Shown here: piece by piece, positions 16,293 through 25,786 of the stretch
Layout: every line of letters begins with the position of its first letter
Position numbering within the stretch: position 1 is the stretch's first letter
Assembly: GCF_001437055.1 (NCBI RefSeq)
Contig: NZ_JQBW01000004.1
Span: 124,001 to 188,000 of the forward strand
Length of the DNA stretch: 64,000 nucleotides
From: Limosilactobacillus secaliphilus
GTDB lineage: Bacteria; Bacillota; Bacilli; Lactobacillales; Lactobacillaceae
Reading direction: 5' to 3'
The notes under the pieces: generated by a model
Databases searched by the model: none
Told to the model about the DNA's origin: nothing
Seen by the model: the letters and a program-made list of their open reading frames with translations, nothing else
Program-made: the position numbers and the translations under genes

Positions 16293-17105
16293 TTACAGGA
16301 TTGTTGCAAAGACTTTTCCCAGATAAACCGCTACACCATCGTCATCGTTGCTGGCAGTCAGGTGATCAGCGACTGCCTTGACCTCTGGCAAACCATTAGC
16401 CATGACCACCCCATCGGCAGCGGCTTTGGTCATGCCCAGATCGTTATCGGCATCCCCAAAGGTCATCAGATTGCTGAAGTCACTGTCAAAGTGGGCCAAC
16501 AAGTGCTTCAAACCAACCGCCTTATCCACGCCTAATGGCAGGTATTCCAGGATATGCGGTTGTGACTGGACCACATTCTTCGTCTTTTTAATGGCTGCCG
16601 GGATCTGGGGAATGATCTTTTTCAGACGTTCCGGCTCGATTGCCATCACCATCTTAGCGTAAGGGTGGTCGCCATCGGGCAGGTCGGCGAACTTTTTGTC
16701 CACAAACTCGATGTGTTTAACGGTGCCTTTGTAAATTGACCGTGGCATGTCCATGATTTCATAAACCCGGTCAAAATCCAGCACGTCTAAAGAGTAGTTG
16801 TGTTCATGGGCAAATGCGAAAACATCTTTTAAGTCATCGTACTTAAAACCATTATGGTAAATCGTGTTCCGGCTGACATTGTTAATAACCAAGCCGCCAT
16901 TGAAGTTGATGGTGTAGTCGTCTGGCTTGGTGAGGCCCAACTGTTCGATGTAATTCCAGATGGCGTTGATCGGCCGCCCCGTGCACAAAACCACGTGCAT
17001 GCCCTGTTCATGCAGCTTACGCAGGACATCCGTGTTGCGGGGGCTGATCTGTTTCTGGCTATTTAACAGGGTATTATCCAAATCTAATGCAATGGTGTTA
17101 ATCAT
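16293..17105 (-). CDS. Cof-type HAD-family phosphatase
   Basis: 270 residues, typical for the Cof/YcsE class of HAD phosphatases acting on sugar phosphates or other small phosphoesters. Motif I is LDLDNTLL, with nucleophile Asp8 and acid Asp10. Motif II is in VLCTGR (about 40-45). Motif IV is MTFGDADNDLGM (about 215-226). A C2-type cap lies between. Substrate not predictable. It starts 4 bp after the stop of the OatA-like gene, in the same direction, so the two are probably cotranscribed. Confidence 0.92.
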   Translation of the reverse strand: MINTIALDLDNTLLNSQKQISPRNTDVLRKLHEQGMHVVLCTGRPINAIWNYIEQLGLTKPDDYTINFNGGLVINNVSRNTIYHNGFKYDDLKDVFAFAHEHNYSLDVLDFDRVYEIMDMPRSIYKGTVKHIEFVDKKFADLPDGDHPYAKMVMAIEPERLKKIIPQIPAAIKKTKNVVQSQPHILEYLPLGVDKAVGLKHLLAHFDSDFSNLMTFGDADNDLGMTKAAADGVVMANGLPEVKAVADHLTASNDDDGVAVYLGKVFATIL

Positions 17106-17109
17106 AAGC

Positions 17110-18966
17110 CTACTCCTTTGCCAAAATCGTCTTCACAATCAAACGGGTAAACTGGGCATTTCCCTTCTCGTTCATGTGGACATTGTCATCCGCAAACCAT
17201 TCACTGTGGTTTTCACTCTGGTCATGCCAGTCAACAACGTGCACATTGGAATGCTTCTTAGCGGCCCGCTTAATCTGGTGCGTCACTGTAGCTTCCCAAC
17301 TCTTAGATGGGACGTGTGGCGTAATCCAGTAAATTTGGTGGCCGCTGCCGATTTCCTCGATGATGTCATTAACGGTGCTATTTGTCATTGGCCCATTAGT
17401 TCCTAAGTTCAAGACCACAATCTTGGACAGGTGGCCCTTAGCTTTCAAGTCCTTAATCACCGGTAATGCCTCACTGCCTTGCCGGCCAACCTTTGCGTCA
17501 ACATAGGCGTTTGGCACTAATTCCTGGAGGTTCTTGGAAGCATCGACCATGACCGAGTCCCCAATCGCGGTCACATGCAGTTTCCGTGCTCTGGCAACCT
17601 GGCTGCTGGTCAAATCAAACTTCTTCTTTAAGGACTTGCTGTTGGTGGAAACCTTTGGCACTTTGCCTTCCGCCAACATCTTGTTGTGGGCCGTTACCGT
17701 ACTATGGTTATGTTCAATCCGACTTTGAACGGCCGTCTTCTGTGGTGCCCGGTCAGGAGTTGTAAAGCCAGCCAGCGCCGTTAAGAAGACCAAGGAAGCG
17801 GGAACGATGGCCAACCACTGTTTCCAGCCACGGTGGCGGATGTCAAACCATTCCACGATGGTAATGGGCAGGTCCCGCCATGAGTAGTTATGCAATGGTT
17901 TTTCAATAAAGCGATATGACAATTCACTCACTCCTAAAATCAGTGCTAATTCGACCAAGCCATTCAGCCACGGGTGTGAGCCCACCTGGACGACCTTTTC
18001 ATAAAAGATCATGACTGGTAGCTGGTAAACATAAATGCCGTAGGAACGTTTGCCGACCCAGGTAAAGACAGGGTTGGTGAGCCAGGTGTTCATATCGGAT
18101 CCTGGGTGCACAATCGTAGCCACTAACACCATCCCAATCACGCTGTAGAAGAACATCCAGCCATGATAAGTCTGCGGGCTTTGGCCATTGAGGTGGAAGA
18201 AACTAAAGATCGTAATCAACAGTGCCGCCACGCCGACGCCATTCAACGACGCTCGCACACTCGGATTGGTGTTGGGGTTCAACCGTCCCTGCGGCCATAC
18301 GAAGGCCAGCCAGGAGCCCAGCAACAGTGAGAAGGCCCGTGTGTCGGTTCCATAGTAAACCCGGTTCAGGTTTTGCGGGTCAAACAACTTGGCCATTTCA
18401 ACGGCAGAGAGAATCGCCAATATTAAGACCAGCCATTGGCTAATGCGGCGGCCACAGAAGTGTAGCAGCAATAACAAAATCAACGGCCACAGGAGGTAGA
18501 ACTGGGCTTCGACACCCAAAGTCCATAGGTGGGTAAACGGCGATTCACCACCAAAGCGGTCAAAGTAAGACTGACCAGGGCCAATCTCCCACCAGTTGTA
18601 GACCCACAACAGGTTGGTTAAAATCACCGCCCGGATCTGGTGCAGCAGCTGACGGGCGAACAATGTAATGTAGGCCGTCGTAAAGACCAGCATCGTCACC
18701 AAGACCGGATACAAACGGGTAAAGCGCCGCTCGTACAGGGCCTTGATATCGACGGTGTTGTGCTCCCAAGCCTTCAACAACTGGCCAGTGATAAAGTATC
18801 CCGACACAATCAAGAATAGCGGTACACCTAAAAAGCCGCCGACCATCACGTTGGGTAATAGGTGATAAATAATAACCCCAATTACCGCGATGGTCCGCAA
18901 GCCATCAATCCCCGTCACGTAATGATGACGAGGTCGCAACTGTTCTTCTTCAAAAGCCGGCCGCAT
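17110..18966 (-). CDS. oatA: Peptidoglycan O-acetyltransferase-like membrane acyltransferase
   Basis: 618 residues. The N-terminal acyltransferase-3 domain (about 15-370) has GIDGLRTIAVIGVIIYH and about ten membrane helices. The C-terminal extracellular SGNH domain (about 460-618) has the nucleophile block GDSVM (Ser471), a GTNG block, and the DDNVH block with the Asp and His of the triad (about 594 and 597). This layout is that of OatA, which acetylates muramic acid and gives lysozyme resistance. Paralogues can acetylate other polymers, so the symbol is by similarity. It starts with ATG after a GGGGGA ribosome site. Confidence 0.85.
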   Translation of the reverse strand: MRPAFEEEQLRPRHHYVTGIDGLRTIAVIGVIIYHLLPNVMVGGFLGVPLFLIVSGYFITGQLLKAWEHNTVDIKALYERRFTRLYPVLVTMLVFTTAYITLFARQLLHQIRAVILTNLLWVYNWWEIGPGQSYFDRFGGESPFTHLWTLGVEAQFYLLWPLILLLLLHFCGRRISQWLVLILAILSAVEMAKLFDPQNLNRVYYGTDTRAFSLLLGSWLAFVWPQGRLNPNTNPSVRASLNGVGVAALLITIFSFFHLNGQSPQTYHGWMFFYSVIGMVLVATIVHPGSDMNTWLTNPVFTWVGKRSYGIYVYQLPVMIFYEKVVQVGSHPWLNGLVELALILGVSELSYRFIEKPLHNYSWRDLPITIVEWFDIRHRGWKQWLAIVPASLVFLTALAGFTTPDRAPQKTAVQSRIEHNHSTVTAHNKMLAEGKVPKVSTNSKSLKKKFDLTSSQVARARKLHVTAIGDSVMVDASKNLQELVPNAYVDAKVGRQGSEALPVIKDLKAKGHLSKIVVLNLGTNGPMTNSTVNDIIEEIGSGHQIYWITPHVPSKSWEATVTHQIKRAAKKHSNVHVVDWHDQSENHSEWFADDNVHMNEKGNAQFTRLIVKTILAKE

Positions 18967-19064
18967 TACCGATGATCCCCCTGTTACATTTGTAATGAAA
19001 ATACCATTTTATTATAGCGATAAAACTGTTCAACGTATAGCCATATTAACCAAGAAATTAGACA

Positions 19065-19105
19065 TAAAAAAGCGTAGCTGAAGTTACCAACAGCTTCAGT
19101 TACGC
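19065..19105 (-). terminator. Terminator of the 103-residue gene
   Basis: GCGTAGCTGAAG (19072-19083) pairs with CTTCAGTTACGC (19094-19105), with one mismatch. On the minus strand it is followed by TTTTTT. Confidence 0.88.
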
Positions 19106-19126
19106 CATATTTAAATTATTAACTGA

Positions 19127-19438
19127 CTAACCAGCATGGTTTTCAGCCATAATTTCTTTGACCACTTTTTCCATCTCGGGCGTCTTCTTCCATTCCTCGA
19201 AGTGGTCCATGGATTCATCCTGCATCGTGTAGTGATCATTGATGTATCGCTCGTACTTAATCACATTTTGTGAGTGCGGAATGTTCAATTTCAAGATCCG
19301 CACCTGTTTAATAAAACCACGTTCGGCAGCCAATTCTGCACGACCGTTATGAACCATGTTCCCGATCTCATAGTATTTGCTACCGTCATTGCGCGTGATT
19401 TCTTCAATTAAATCTAGTGTTCCTGGTTTATCTGCCAC
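19127..19438 (-). CDS. Small soluble protein of unknown function
   Basis: 103 residues; I do not recognise the family. It is soluble and highly charged, with no signal peptide, Cys or membrane segment. The C-terminal half is helical and acidic (MQDESMDHFEEWKK). The start is GTG at 19438 with GAGGTG seven bases upstream. It has its own strong terminator. Upstream on the same strand are a sigma-A promoter with a candidate cre site and an intervening terminator-like hairpin, so expression may respond to carbon source. It sits between oatA and glmS but is not obviously linked to either. Confidence 0.75.
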   Translation of the reverse strand: MADKPGTLDLIEEITRNDGSKYYEIGNMVHNGRAELAAERGFIKQVRILKLNIPHSQNVIKYERYINDHYTMQDESMDHFEEWKKTPEMEKVVKEIMAENHAG

Positions 19439-19462
19439 TATGTCTCACCTCGCAACCATTGT

Positions 19463-19494
19463 AACAAAAAATCACCGTCGATCGGGCGGTGATT
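19463..19494 (-). terminator. Terminator-like hairpin upstream of the 103-residue gene
   Basis: A perfect 8-bp stem AATCACCG/CGGTGATT (19470-19477, 19487-19494). On the minus strand it is followed by TTTTTTG. It lies between a promoter (19576-19548) and the GTG at 19438, so it either ends a short RNA or attenuates the gene. Confidence 0.75.
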
Positions 19495-19541
19495 GGCATA
19501 AGAGAGAAAGAGAATTGATTAGAAGGTATTTAGTACCTTAT
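19464..19541 (-). ncRNA. Candidate short RNA or leader under a cre promoter
   Basis: The transcript predicted from the promoter at 19576-19548 begins near 19541, with a hairpin AAGGTA/TACCTT (19539-19523), and ends at the terminator 19494-19464, about 78 nt. There is no reading frame with a ribosome site inside. It could be a small RNA or an attenuated leader of the 103-residue gene. Confidence 0.4.
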
Positions 19542-19547
19542 GCTTTT

Positions 19548-19576
19548 ATACTAAACCCTTTTGTAAGCGCTGTCAA
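19548..19576 (-). promoter_or_regulatory. Promoter overlapped by a cre-like operator
   Basis: On the minus strand, TTGACA (19576-19571), 17 bp, TAGTAT (19553-19548). The palindromic TGACAGCGCTTACA (19575-19562) covers the -35 box and matches the CcpA consensus TGWAANCGNTNWCA at all but one defined position. Confidence 0.65.
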
Positions 19577-19584
19577 TTCTTTCT

Positions 19585-19625
19585 CAAAAATGTGGTGTGC
19601 ATGGAATCAATCCACAACACACCAC
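19585..19625 (-). terminator. Terminator of glmS
   Basis: GTGGTGTG (19592-19599) pairs with CACACCAC (19618-19625). On the minus strand it is followed by ATTTTTG. The stop codon is 15 bp upstream. Confidence 0.8.
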
Positions 19626-19639
19626 CATTAAACTCTCAA

Positions 19640-21457
19640 TTATTGAACCGTAACTGACTTGGCCAGGTTACGTGGCTTATCAACGTCCAGGCCCTTGCCC
19701 AGGCTGGTGTAGTAAGCCAACAATTGGGCTGGAATGACTGACAACAATGGAGTCAGCAATGGGTCACAGTCAGGAATAACCACCGTGTCATCTTCCTTGG
19801 CTAAGTGACGAGCCACAATCGTCAATGCATTAGAACCACGAGCCTGCGTTTCTTCCAGGTTGCTCCGGGTAAGACCAGCCGTCCGGTCCTGCGTGATGAT
19901 TGCAATCACTGGGGTGCCCTTTTCAATCAAGGCAATCGTCCCGTGCTTCAATTCTCCAGAAGCAAATCCTTCCGCCTGAACGTAGGAAATTTCCTTCAGC
20001 TTCAAGGCTGCTTCCAGAGATACGGACCAGTCAATGCCCCGGCCAATGTAGAAGGCGTTGCGTGGCTGTGACAGGTAGTGACTTGCCAGTGCCTGGAAGT
20101 CATCCTTGCTGTCAATGATTGACTGCATACCATTGGCAATGCTGCCCAGCTGGTTCTTCAGGTCGAAGTTCTTAGCTTCGTCATAGTTTAGGTATTCACC
20201 CAAGGCCTTGGCTAAGATGGCTTCAACAGCGATTTGAGCGGTGTATCCCTTGGTTGAGGCAACGGCAATTTCCGGACCAGCATCCAAGAGCATCGTGTAA
20301 GTTGCTTCCCGTGACAAGGTCGACTTATCAACGTTGGTAATGGTCAAACTTGGCCAATGCTGTTCGTTAACGTGAACCAGCACTTCACGGCTATCGGCAG
20401 TTTCACCACTCTGCGTCAAGAAAATGAAGAATGGCTTCTTGGACAGCAGTGGGTGTTCATAAGCAAATTCAGATGAAATGTGGGCCGTCGTTGGGATCTT
20501 GGCCATCTTTTCAAACAACCGTGCCCCAACCAAACCGGCATGGTAACTGGTACCAGCACCAACGATGTAAATGTGGTCGGCGTTCTTCAAATCAGCCAGC
20601 AGCTTTTCGTCGACTTGTGGCTGGTCGCCATTGAAGTAGTGTTGAACCAGCTTACGCATTACGGCCGGCTGTTCGTTGATTTCCTTCAGCATGTAGAATG
20701 GGTAGCCGCCCTTACCAACAGCATCCGCATCCATGTCCACAGTAAAGGTGTCACGGTGCTTGATGTTACCGTCAAAGTCTTCGATGCTGATGTTGTCTGG
20801 CTTGACGATCACTAATTCATGATCTTCCAATTCCATGAAGCGGTTCGTCTGCTTCAGCATTGAGAGAGCATCAGACCCAACCATGTTGTAGCCATCGCAA
20901 ACCCCAATCAGCAATGGGCTCTTGTTCTTAGCAACGAAGAGCGTGTCTGGCTGCTTGCGGTCCATTAAGACCATTGCGTAAGAAGAGTCTGGGCTGATCA
21001 GGCGCAGCATCTTCAACAGGGCTGACTTGGTGTCCATCTTGTATTCAACAACGAACTTGTCCACCAGGGCCACTAAGACTTCCGTATCAGTCTGGCTCTT
21101 GAATGGGTAGTTTTCCAGGTATTGATCCTTTAATTGTTGGTAGTTTTCAATCACACCGTTGTGGACAACGTAGAAACGATCATCCTTGGAGTATTGTGGG
21201 TGGGCGTTAGCTTCATTTGGTACCCCATGAGTTGCCCAGCGAGTGTGACCGATACCAGCACTACCGTGAACGTCAGGCGTAATGGCTGCTTCCAATTCAC
21301 TAATCCGACCCGGACGCTTGACCAGGTAGTCATGACCATTTTGATCGTTAACATAGATTCCAGCTGAATCATAGCCACGGTATTCGAGTCGTTTGAGTCC
21401 CCCAATCAGAATCGAAACTGCGTCCTTATTTCCTGTCACACCAACAATTCCACACAT
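19640..21457 (-). CDS. glmS: Glutamine-fructose-6-phosphate aminotransferase (isomerizing)
   Basis: 605 residues. Makes glucosamine 6-phosphate from fructose 6-phosphate and glutamine, the first step towards UDP-GlcNAc. The class II glutaminase domain starts at Cys2 (MCGIVGV), which becomes the N-terminal nucleophile after Met removal; this fixes the start at 21457 rather than four codons upstream. Two SIS domains follow (about 280-605), with THIS-type motifs such as SQSGETADS and CVASTKGYTAQ-like segments, and the C-terminal KSVTVQ ending. It is transcribed separately from glmM, with a terminator and a promoter between them. No glmS ribozyme is visible in the leader. Confidence 0.97.
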   Translation of the reverse strand: MCGIVGVTGNKDAVSILIGGLKRLEYRGYDSAGIYVNDQNGHDYLVKRPGRISELEAAITPDVHGSAGIGHTRWATHGVPNEANAHPQYSKDDRFYVVHNGVIENYQQLKDQYLENYPFKSQTDTEVLVALVDKFVVEYKMDTKSALLKMLRLISPDSSYAMVLMDRKQPDTLFVAKNKSPLLIGVCDGYNMVGSDALSMLKQTNRFMELEDHELVIVKPDNISIEDFDGNIKHRDTFTVDMDADAVGKGGYPFYMLKEINEQPAVMRKLVQHYFNGDQPQVDEKLLADLKNADHIYIVGAGTSYHAGLVGARLFEKMAKIPTTAHISSEFAYEHPLLSKKPFFIFLTQSGETADSREVLVHVNEQHWPSLTITNVDKSTLSREATYTMLLDAGPEIAVASTKGYTAQIAVEAILAKALGEYLNYDEAKNFDLKNQLGSIANGMQSIIDSKDDFQALASHYLSQPRNAFYIGRGIDWSVSLEAALKLKEISYVQAEGFASGELKHGTIALIEKGTPVIAIITQDRTAGLTRSNLEETQARGSNALTIVARHLAKEDDTVVIPDCDPLLTPLLSVIPAQLLAYYTSLGKGLDVDKPRNLAKSVTVQ

Positions 21458-21538
21458 ATTTTCGTCCATCCTTTTATCAATTGGTATAGATAGCTTGAAC
21501 CCCTAAATCAATTATGCTCAAGCAATCACGATAACGTA

Positions 21539-21567
21539 ATGGTAAATTGGATCATAACGATTGTCAA
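21539..21567 (-). promoter_or_regulatory. Promoter of glmS
   Basis: On the minus strand, TTGACA (21567-21562), 17 bp, TACCAT (21544-21539). The leader of about 75 nt has a 6-bp hairpin GCTTGA/TCAAGC (21523-21493). The GC-rich glmS ribozyme core is not seen. Confidence 0.5.
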
Positions 21568-21619
21568 ACATAATTGTTCGCTTTTTTCAAAAAATGTTAA
21601 ACGGTTAGCATTAAATCCT

Positions 21620-21654
21620 TAAAAAAATAGCCCGTGAAGTTTCTTCGCGAGCTA
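21620..21654 (-). terminator. Terminator of the cdaA-cdaR-glmM operon
   Basis: TAGCCCGTGAAG (21628-21639) pairs with CTTCGCGAGCTA (21643-21654) using two wobbles. On the minus strand it is followed by seven T. Confidence 0.88.
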
Positions 21655-21660
21655 AATTTT

Positions 21661-23016
21661 TTATTTGACTTCTAATTCTTGGCGGGCAACATCGGCAATC
21701 TTTTCGACGTAGGCATGAACTTTTTCCTTCGTCGGTGCCTCAGCCATGATCCGCAGCAGCGGTTCCGTACCGCTTGGCCGTACTAATACCCGACCTTCGC
21801 CGGCCATTTCGTCTTCAACTTCCTTGATGACGGCCTGCAGCTTTTCATTCTTCATCGCCGCCTGCTTGTCGGCCACCTTGATGTTGACTAATTCTTGTGG
21901 GTAGGTCGTGACATCGCTAGCCAAGTTGGCCAGACTTTCACCGGTGTTCTTGACCACTTGCAGCAATTGCAAAGCCGTCAGCATACCGTCACCAGTCGTG
22001 TTGTGGTCAAGGAAGATAATGTGGCCTGACTGTTCACCACCGAGGTTGTAACCGTTCTTCAGCATTTCTTCAACCACGTAACGGTCACCCACTTTGGTCT
22101 TGACACTCGTCATACCGTGAGCCTCCAAGGCCTTGTACATGCCCATGTTGCTCATCACAGTGGTGACCACCGTGTCCTTCTTTAAACGACCATTTTCGTC
22201 CATGTTTTTACCACAGATGTACATGATCTTGTCACCATCGACCAGGTTGCCATCACCGTCAACCGCAATACAACGGTCACCGTCACCGTCAAAGGCTACC
22301 CCAAGATCAGCCTTTTCCTCGACAACCTTCTTCTGCAAACTTTCAGGATGGGTGGAACCACAATGATCATTGGTGTTCAGGCCATCTGGCTGGGTGTGGA
22401 TCGGTACAAAGTCCAAGTTCAGATCAGCAAACAGGTTTGCCACAATGGCACTGGCCGCACCGTTAGCCGCATCCACAACGACCTTCAAACCGGATAAATC
22501 AGCGGAAACCGTCTGTTCCAAGAAATCGGTGTACTTCAAAGCGCCTTCCTTGTAGTCTTCAACTTGGCCCAAGCCTTCAGCGGATGGACGTGGCAGCTTG
22601 TCTTCCGGAGCATCCAGCAACTGTTCGATTTCGTATTCCAGGTCATCGGAAAGCTTGAAGCCGTCACCACCAAAGTACTTGATCCCGTTGTATTGAATCG
22701 GGTTATGGGAGGCAGTGATCATGACACCGGCATCGGCTTCCTGAGCCCGCACCAGGTAGGCAACGCCAGGAGTCGTAACAACACCCAAGCGCAGCACTTC
22801 AATCCCGACTGACAACAAGCCGGCAACCAGAGCATTTTCCAGCATCTGGCCGGAAATCCGCGTGTCGCGGGCAACCAAAACTTGTGGCTGCTTGCGTTCT
22901 GAGTGACGGGTCAAAACATAACCGCCACAACGGCCAACCCGGAAGGCCAATTCAGGACTCAAATCTTGATTGGCGACTCCCCGAACACCATCAGTTCCAA
23001 AATACTTTAATTTCAT
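21661..23016 (-). CDS. glmM: Phosphoglucosamine mutase
   Basis: 451 residues. Converts glucosamine 6-phosphate to glucosamine 1-phosphate for UDP-GlcNAc synthesis. The active-site phosphoserine is Ser103 in TASHNP. The metal loop DGDGDRC lies at about 242-248, the sugar-binding GGEQSGH at about 325, and the phosphate-binding RPSGTEP at about 410. It is the last gene of the cdaA-cdaR-glmM cluster. In related bacteria GlmM binds and inhibits CdaA, coupling c-di-AMP to wall precursor supply. It starts 11 bp after the cdaR stop. Confidence 0.97.
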   Translation of the reverse strand: MKLKYFGTDGVRGVANQDLSPELAFRVGRCGGYVLTRHSERKQPQVLVARDTRISGQMLENALVAGLLSVGIEVLRLGVVTTPGVAYLVRAQEADAGVMITASHNPIQYNGIKYFGGDGFKLSDDLEYEIEQLLDAPEDKLPRPSAEGLGQVEDYKEGALKYTDFLEQTVSADLSGLKVVVDAANGAASAIVANLFADLNLDFVPIHTQPDGLNTNDHCGSTHPESLQKKVVEEKADLGVAFDGDGDRCIAVDGDGNLVDGDKIMYICGKNMDENGRLKKDTVVTTVMSNMGMYKALEAHGMTSVKTKVGDRYVVEEMLKNGYNLGGEQSGHIIFLDHNTTGDGMLTALQLLQVVKNTGESLANLASDVTTYPQELVNIKVADKQAAMKNEKLQAVIKEVEDEMAGEGRVLVRPSGTEPLLRIMAEAPTKEKVHAYVEKIADVARQELEVK

Positions 23017-23027
23017 TTTTCTTCTCC

Positions 23028-23882
23028 TTAATAATTACGTTTATCACTATTACTGGTAGCAGTAGCGTTGTTGGACTGATTGCCCTGATCTCTTGTTGAA
23101 GAACTGCTGCTAGCACTTGAACCCGATGAAGAATTATCGGCACTTGAACTGTTATTGTCATCACCAGGTTCACCGCCACCGATGATCGGCACCGTGACGG
23201 TAATCGTGTTTGGCACGACCACTACATCCACGGCCCGGCCCTTCTTGTCAACAGCTTGCAAAGTAACCTGCCGATGGATGTCATGGGTAGAATCCTTTGG
23301 CACATCAACGTAAGCGATGACCCGAGCGACCTTACGCACTTGATTCTTTGTACCGGTGACTTGCACCGTTGACATTGACGGTGTTGGCCGACCGACTTGA
23401 TATTGACCATCCAAATTCCGGTTGCTCAAGCGAACCTCAACCTTACTGGTAATCGTCCGCCGTGGTTGAATATTCACGTTGATTTCCTTTGGCGTCACCT
23501 TAGCCTTCAGTTCCGAATTCAGACCGGACGTCTTAAGCTTGACCGTATGATGACCCGTCTTGAGGTCGGTCAAGTCAGCATAAACCTTGAAATTCTGCGT
23601 GTTGGCTGTACTTGTGACCAACGCACCCGGGCCAACCACTTTGACTTTGACGTACTGAGGGTAGCCGGTCACGACATACTTCCGTGAGTTCATCCGCAAT
23701 TGCAGCGGCATCTTGATGGACTCGCTCTTGTTGGACATCACACTCTGATTGCTGTCGGAGTTTTGGCGAAACTGCCCGTTCTTGCCGCCATTAACATACA
23801 CAAACAGGAAGATAGCAAGTACTAAAGAAATAATCCGCAGGAACCAGAGGCTGCTAAAAATGCTGTCTTCTTTATCGTTCAC
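23028..23882 (-). CDS. cdaR: YbbR-domain regulator of diadenylate cyclase
   Basis: 284 residues. One N-terminal membrane helix (about 12-30) is followed by extracellular YbbR-type beta domains (about 50-240) and a low-complexity Ser/Asn tail (about 245-284) that ends KRNY. CdaR sits outside the membrane and modulates CdaA. The gene overlaps cdaA by 11 bp, showing translational coupling. The Ser-rich tail is encoded by short repeats that may vary in length between strains. Confidence 0.92.
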   Translation of the reverse strand: MNDKEDSIFSSLWFLRIISLVLAIFLFVYVNGGKNGQFRQNSDSNQSVMSNKSESIKMPLQLRMNSRKYVVTGYPQYVKVKVVGPGALVTSTANTQNFKVYADLTDLKTGHHTVKLKTSGLNSELKAKVTPKEINVNIQPRRTITSKVEVRLSNRNLDGQYQVGRPTPSMSTVQVTGTKNQVRKVARVIAYVDVPKDSTHDIHRQVTLQAVDKKGRAVDVVVVPNTITVTVPIIGGGEPGDDNNSSSADNSSSGSSASSSSSTRDQGNQSNNATATSNSDKRNY

Positions 23883-24720
23883 CGTGCTTCCCTCCTTGCC
23901 AATGGATCTTGCCTAACCAGCGTTCAAACAGGCTTTGCTTCTTGTTGCTCTGCTTTTGATAGAGGTTGGCCCGTAAGAACTTCAGGTAGTCCTTGCGCGA
24001 CATGTTGCGAATCAGTTCGTTATCCTTGGTAAAGGAAACTTCACCGGTCTCTTCCGAAATGACAATTGTCAACGCATCCGTGACTTCACTAATCCCCACT
24101 GCGGCCCGGTGCCGGGTTCCCAATTCCTTGGGGATCAGCTTGCTGTCTGACAGTGGCAGGTAAGCGGCAGCCACCGCAATCCGGTTGTTCTTAATAATCA
24201 CGGCACCATCATGCAGGGGTGTGTTCGGAATAAACGTGTTGATCAACAAGGCACCGGTGATGTCGGCGTCCATCGGAATCCCGGTCTCGATGTATTCCTC
24301 CAGGCCAGTATCCATTTCAATACTGATCAAAGCACCAATCCGTCGTTTCGACATGTAGGAAATGGCTTGGTCAAGCTGTTTGATCATATTTTCGGCTTCT
24401 TCATTGCCTGATGGGTTGCGGGTAAAAATTGACCCACGCCCAATGTGTTCCAAGCCCCGCCGAATTTCGGGCTGGAAGACCACCACAATAGCGATGACTC
24501 CCCAATTAATGATCTGGTCCATGACCCAGGAGACGGTGGTCAAACCCATCGCCCAACTGATCAGCCGGACCACCAGGATGACTACAATGCCCTTGAACAA
24601 TGAAACGGCACGGGTCCCCCGAATCAGCACCATTAATTGATAGATCAAAAACCAAATAACTAGGATATCAATCAAGCTAGCCAGGTTTCGCCATGTGAGG
24701 AGTGCGGTAATCGTCTGCAT
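23872..24720 (-). CDS. cdaA: Membrane diadenylate cyclase (c-di-AMP synthase)
   Basis: 282 residues. Three N-terminal helices (about 15-35, 38-60, 65-82) precede the DAC domain, with the catalytic DGA motif at 171-173 and RHR at 203-205. It makes cyclic di-AMP from two ATP. This second messenger controls potassium and osmolyte transport and wall stress in lactobacilli. First gene of the cdaA-cdaR-glmM operon. The C-terminus is basic and probably unstructured. Confidence 0.96.
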   Translation of the reverse strand: MQTITALLTWRNLASLIDILVIWFLIYQLMVLIRGTRAVSLFKGIVVILVVRLISWAMGLTTVSWVMDQIINWGVIAIVVVFQPEIRRGLEHIGRGSIFTRNPSGNEEAENMIKQLDQAISYMSKRRIGALISIEMDTGLEEYIETGIPMDADITGALLINTFIPNTPLHDGAVIIKNNRIAVAAAYLPLSDSKLIPKELGTRHRAAVGISEVTDALTIVISEETGEVSFTKDNELIRNMSRKDYLKFLRANLYQKQSNKKQSLFERWLGKIHWQGGKHGER

Positions 24721-24776
24721 GCAAATACCTCCTCTTTCAAATACCGCCTAATTATAGCATTAATCGTGCAAAGCGC

Positions 24777-25673
24777 TTAATCTCTGCCAATAATTCGTAC
24801 TTCGGTATGCAGGTCGACACCAAATTTATCATGAACCGTCTTTTGAACGTGATGAATGACATTCAAGTAGTCGGTGGCCGTACCATGATTGATGTTAACG
24901 ATGAAGCCAGCATGCTTAGTTGACACCTGGGCACCGCCAGATGTGTAGCCTTGCAATCCGGCATCATGAATCAGTTTGCCGGCATAGTAGCCCTTTGGAC
25001 GCTTGAAGACACTGCCACAGGAAGGGAGGTCCAGTGGCTGTTTGGCGGCCCGCCGCGCGTTTAAATCATCCATTTTGGCAGTAATGGCTGCCTGGTCACC
25101 CTTCTTCAACTGGAAGTCAGCACTCAGAACCACTGCTCCGTTGTCCTGTACGGAACTGTGACGGTAACCGAAATCCAACTCCTGATTGTTGAGTTCCTTA
25201 ATCGTCCCATCTGGCAGCATGATTGTCGCTTTAGATACCACAAACTGAGTTTCACCGCCATAGGCACCAGCGTTCATGAAGACGGCACCACCAACACTAC
25301 CAGGAATGCCGGCCGCAAATTCCAAACCGGTCAAGGAATGGTCACGGGCAACCTTAGTAACGTCGATGTAGGCAGCCCCGGCATCCGCAGTGACGGTAGT
25401 GTCATGGACGGAAATCTCCTTCATCGCCGTTGTAATGATGACCAATCCGGCAATCCCACCATCCTTGACGATCAAATTGCTGGCGTTGCCGATGATCGTT
25501 AGCGGCATCTTTTGGTCATGGGCAAAGGTTACCAGTTGCTGAACCTGGTCCACGTTAGCTGGAAAGGCCAGCCAGTCTGCCGGACCACCAGTTTTGGTGT
25601 TCGTATAGTGCGACAATGGTTCATTTTGCTTAATCTCAATTTCAGGAAACTGATCAATCAGATTAACAGTCAT
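24777..25673 (-). CDS. murB: UDP-N-acetylenolpyruvoylglucosamine reductase
   Basis: 298 residues. FAD-dependent reduction that completes UDP-MurNAc. The FAD-binding region holds [13 protein letters not shown] (about 25-38) and [20 protein letters not shown]. The catalytic region has [20 protein letters not shown] (about 140-160), SCGSVFKRP and the closing LHTEVRIIG with its Glu. The SCGSVF form is that of type II MurB. Single gene, 56 bp from the cdaA start, divergent from the exonuclease gene. Confidence 0.97.
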   Translation of the reverse strand: MTVNLIDQFPEIEIKQNEPLSHYTNTKTGGPADWLAFPANVDQVQQLVTFAHDQKMPLTIIGNASNLIVKDGGIAGLVIITTAMKEISVHDTTVTADAGAAYIDVTKVARDHSLTGLEFAAGIPGSVGGAVFMNAGAYGGETQFVVSKATIMLPDGTIKELNNQELDFGYRHSSVQDNGAVVLSADFQLKKGDQAAITAKMDDLNARRAAKQPLDLPSCGSVFKRPKGYYAGKLIHDAGLQGYTSGGAQVSTKHAGFIVNINHGTATDYLNVIHHVQKTVHDKFGVDLHTEVRIIGRD

Positions 25674-25728
25674 TTTTATCCATCCTCTTTAAATTTCTTG
25701 TTTCATTATATCTCAAGGTTCGCTAAAT

Positions 25729-25757
25729 TTGAAAATCGGTTCCACACCCGCTAAAAT
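25729..25757 (+). promoter_or_regulatory. Promoter of the exonuclease gene
   Basis: TTGAAA (25729-25734), 17 bp, TAAAAT (25752-25757), 30 bp before the ATG at 25787, which has TGGAGGG as its ribosome site. Confidence 0.65.
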
Positions 25758-25786
25758 TAATGTAATTTTGTGATGGAGGGTTCAAC

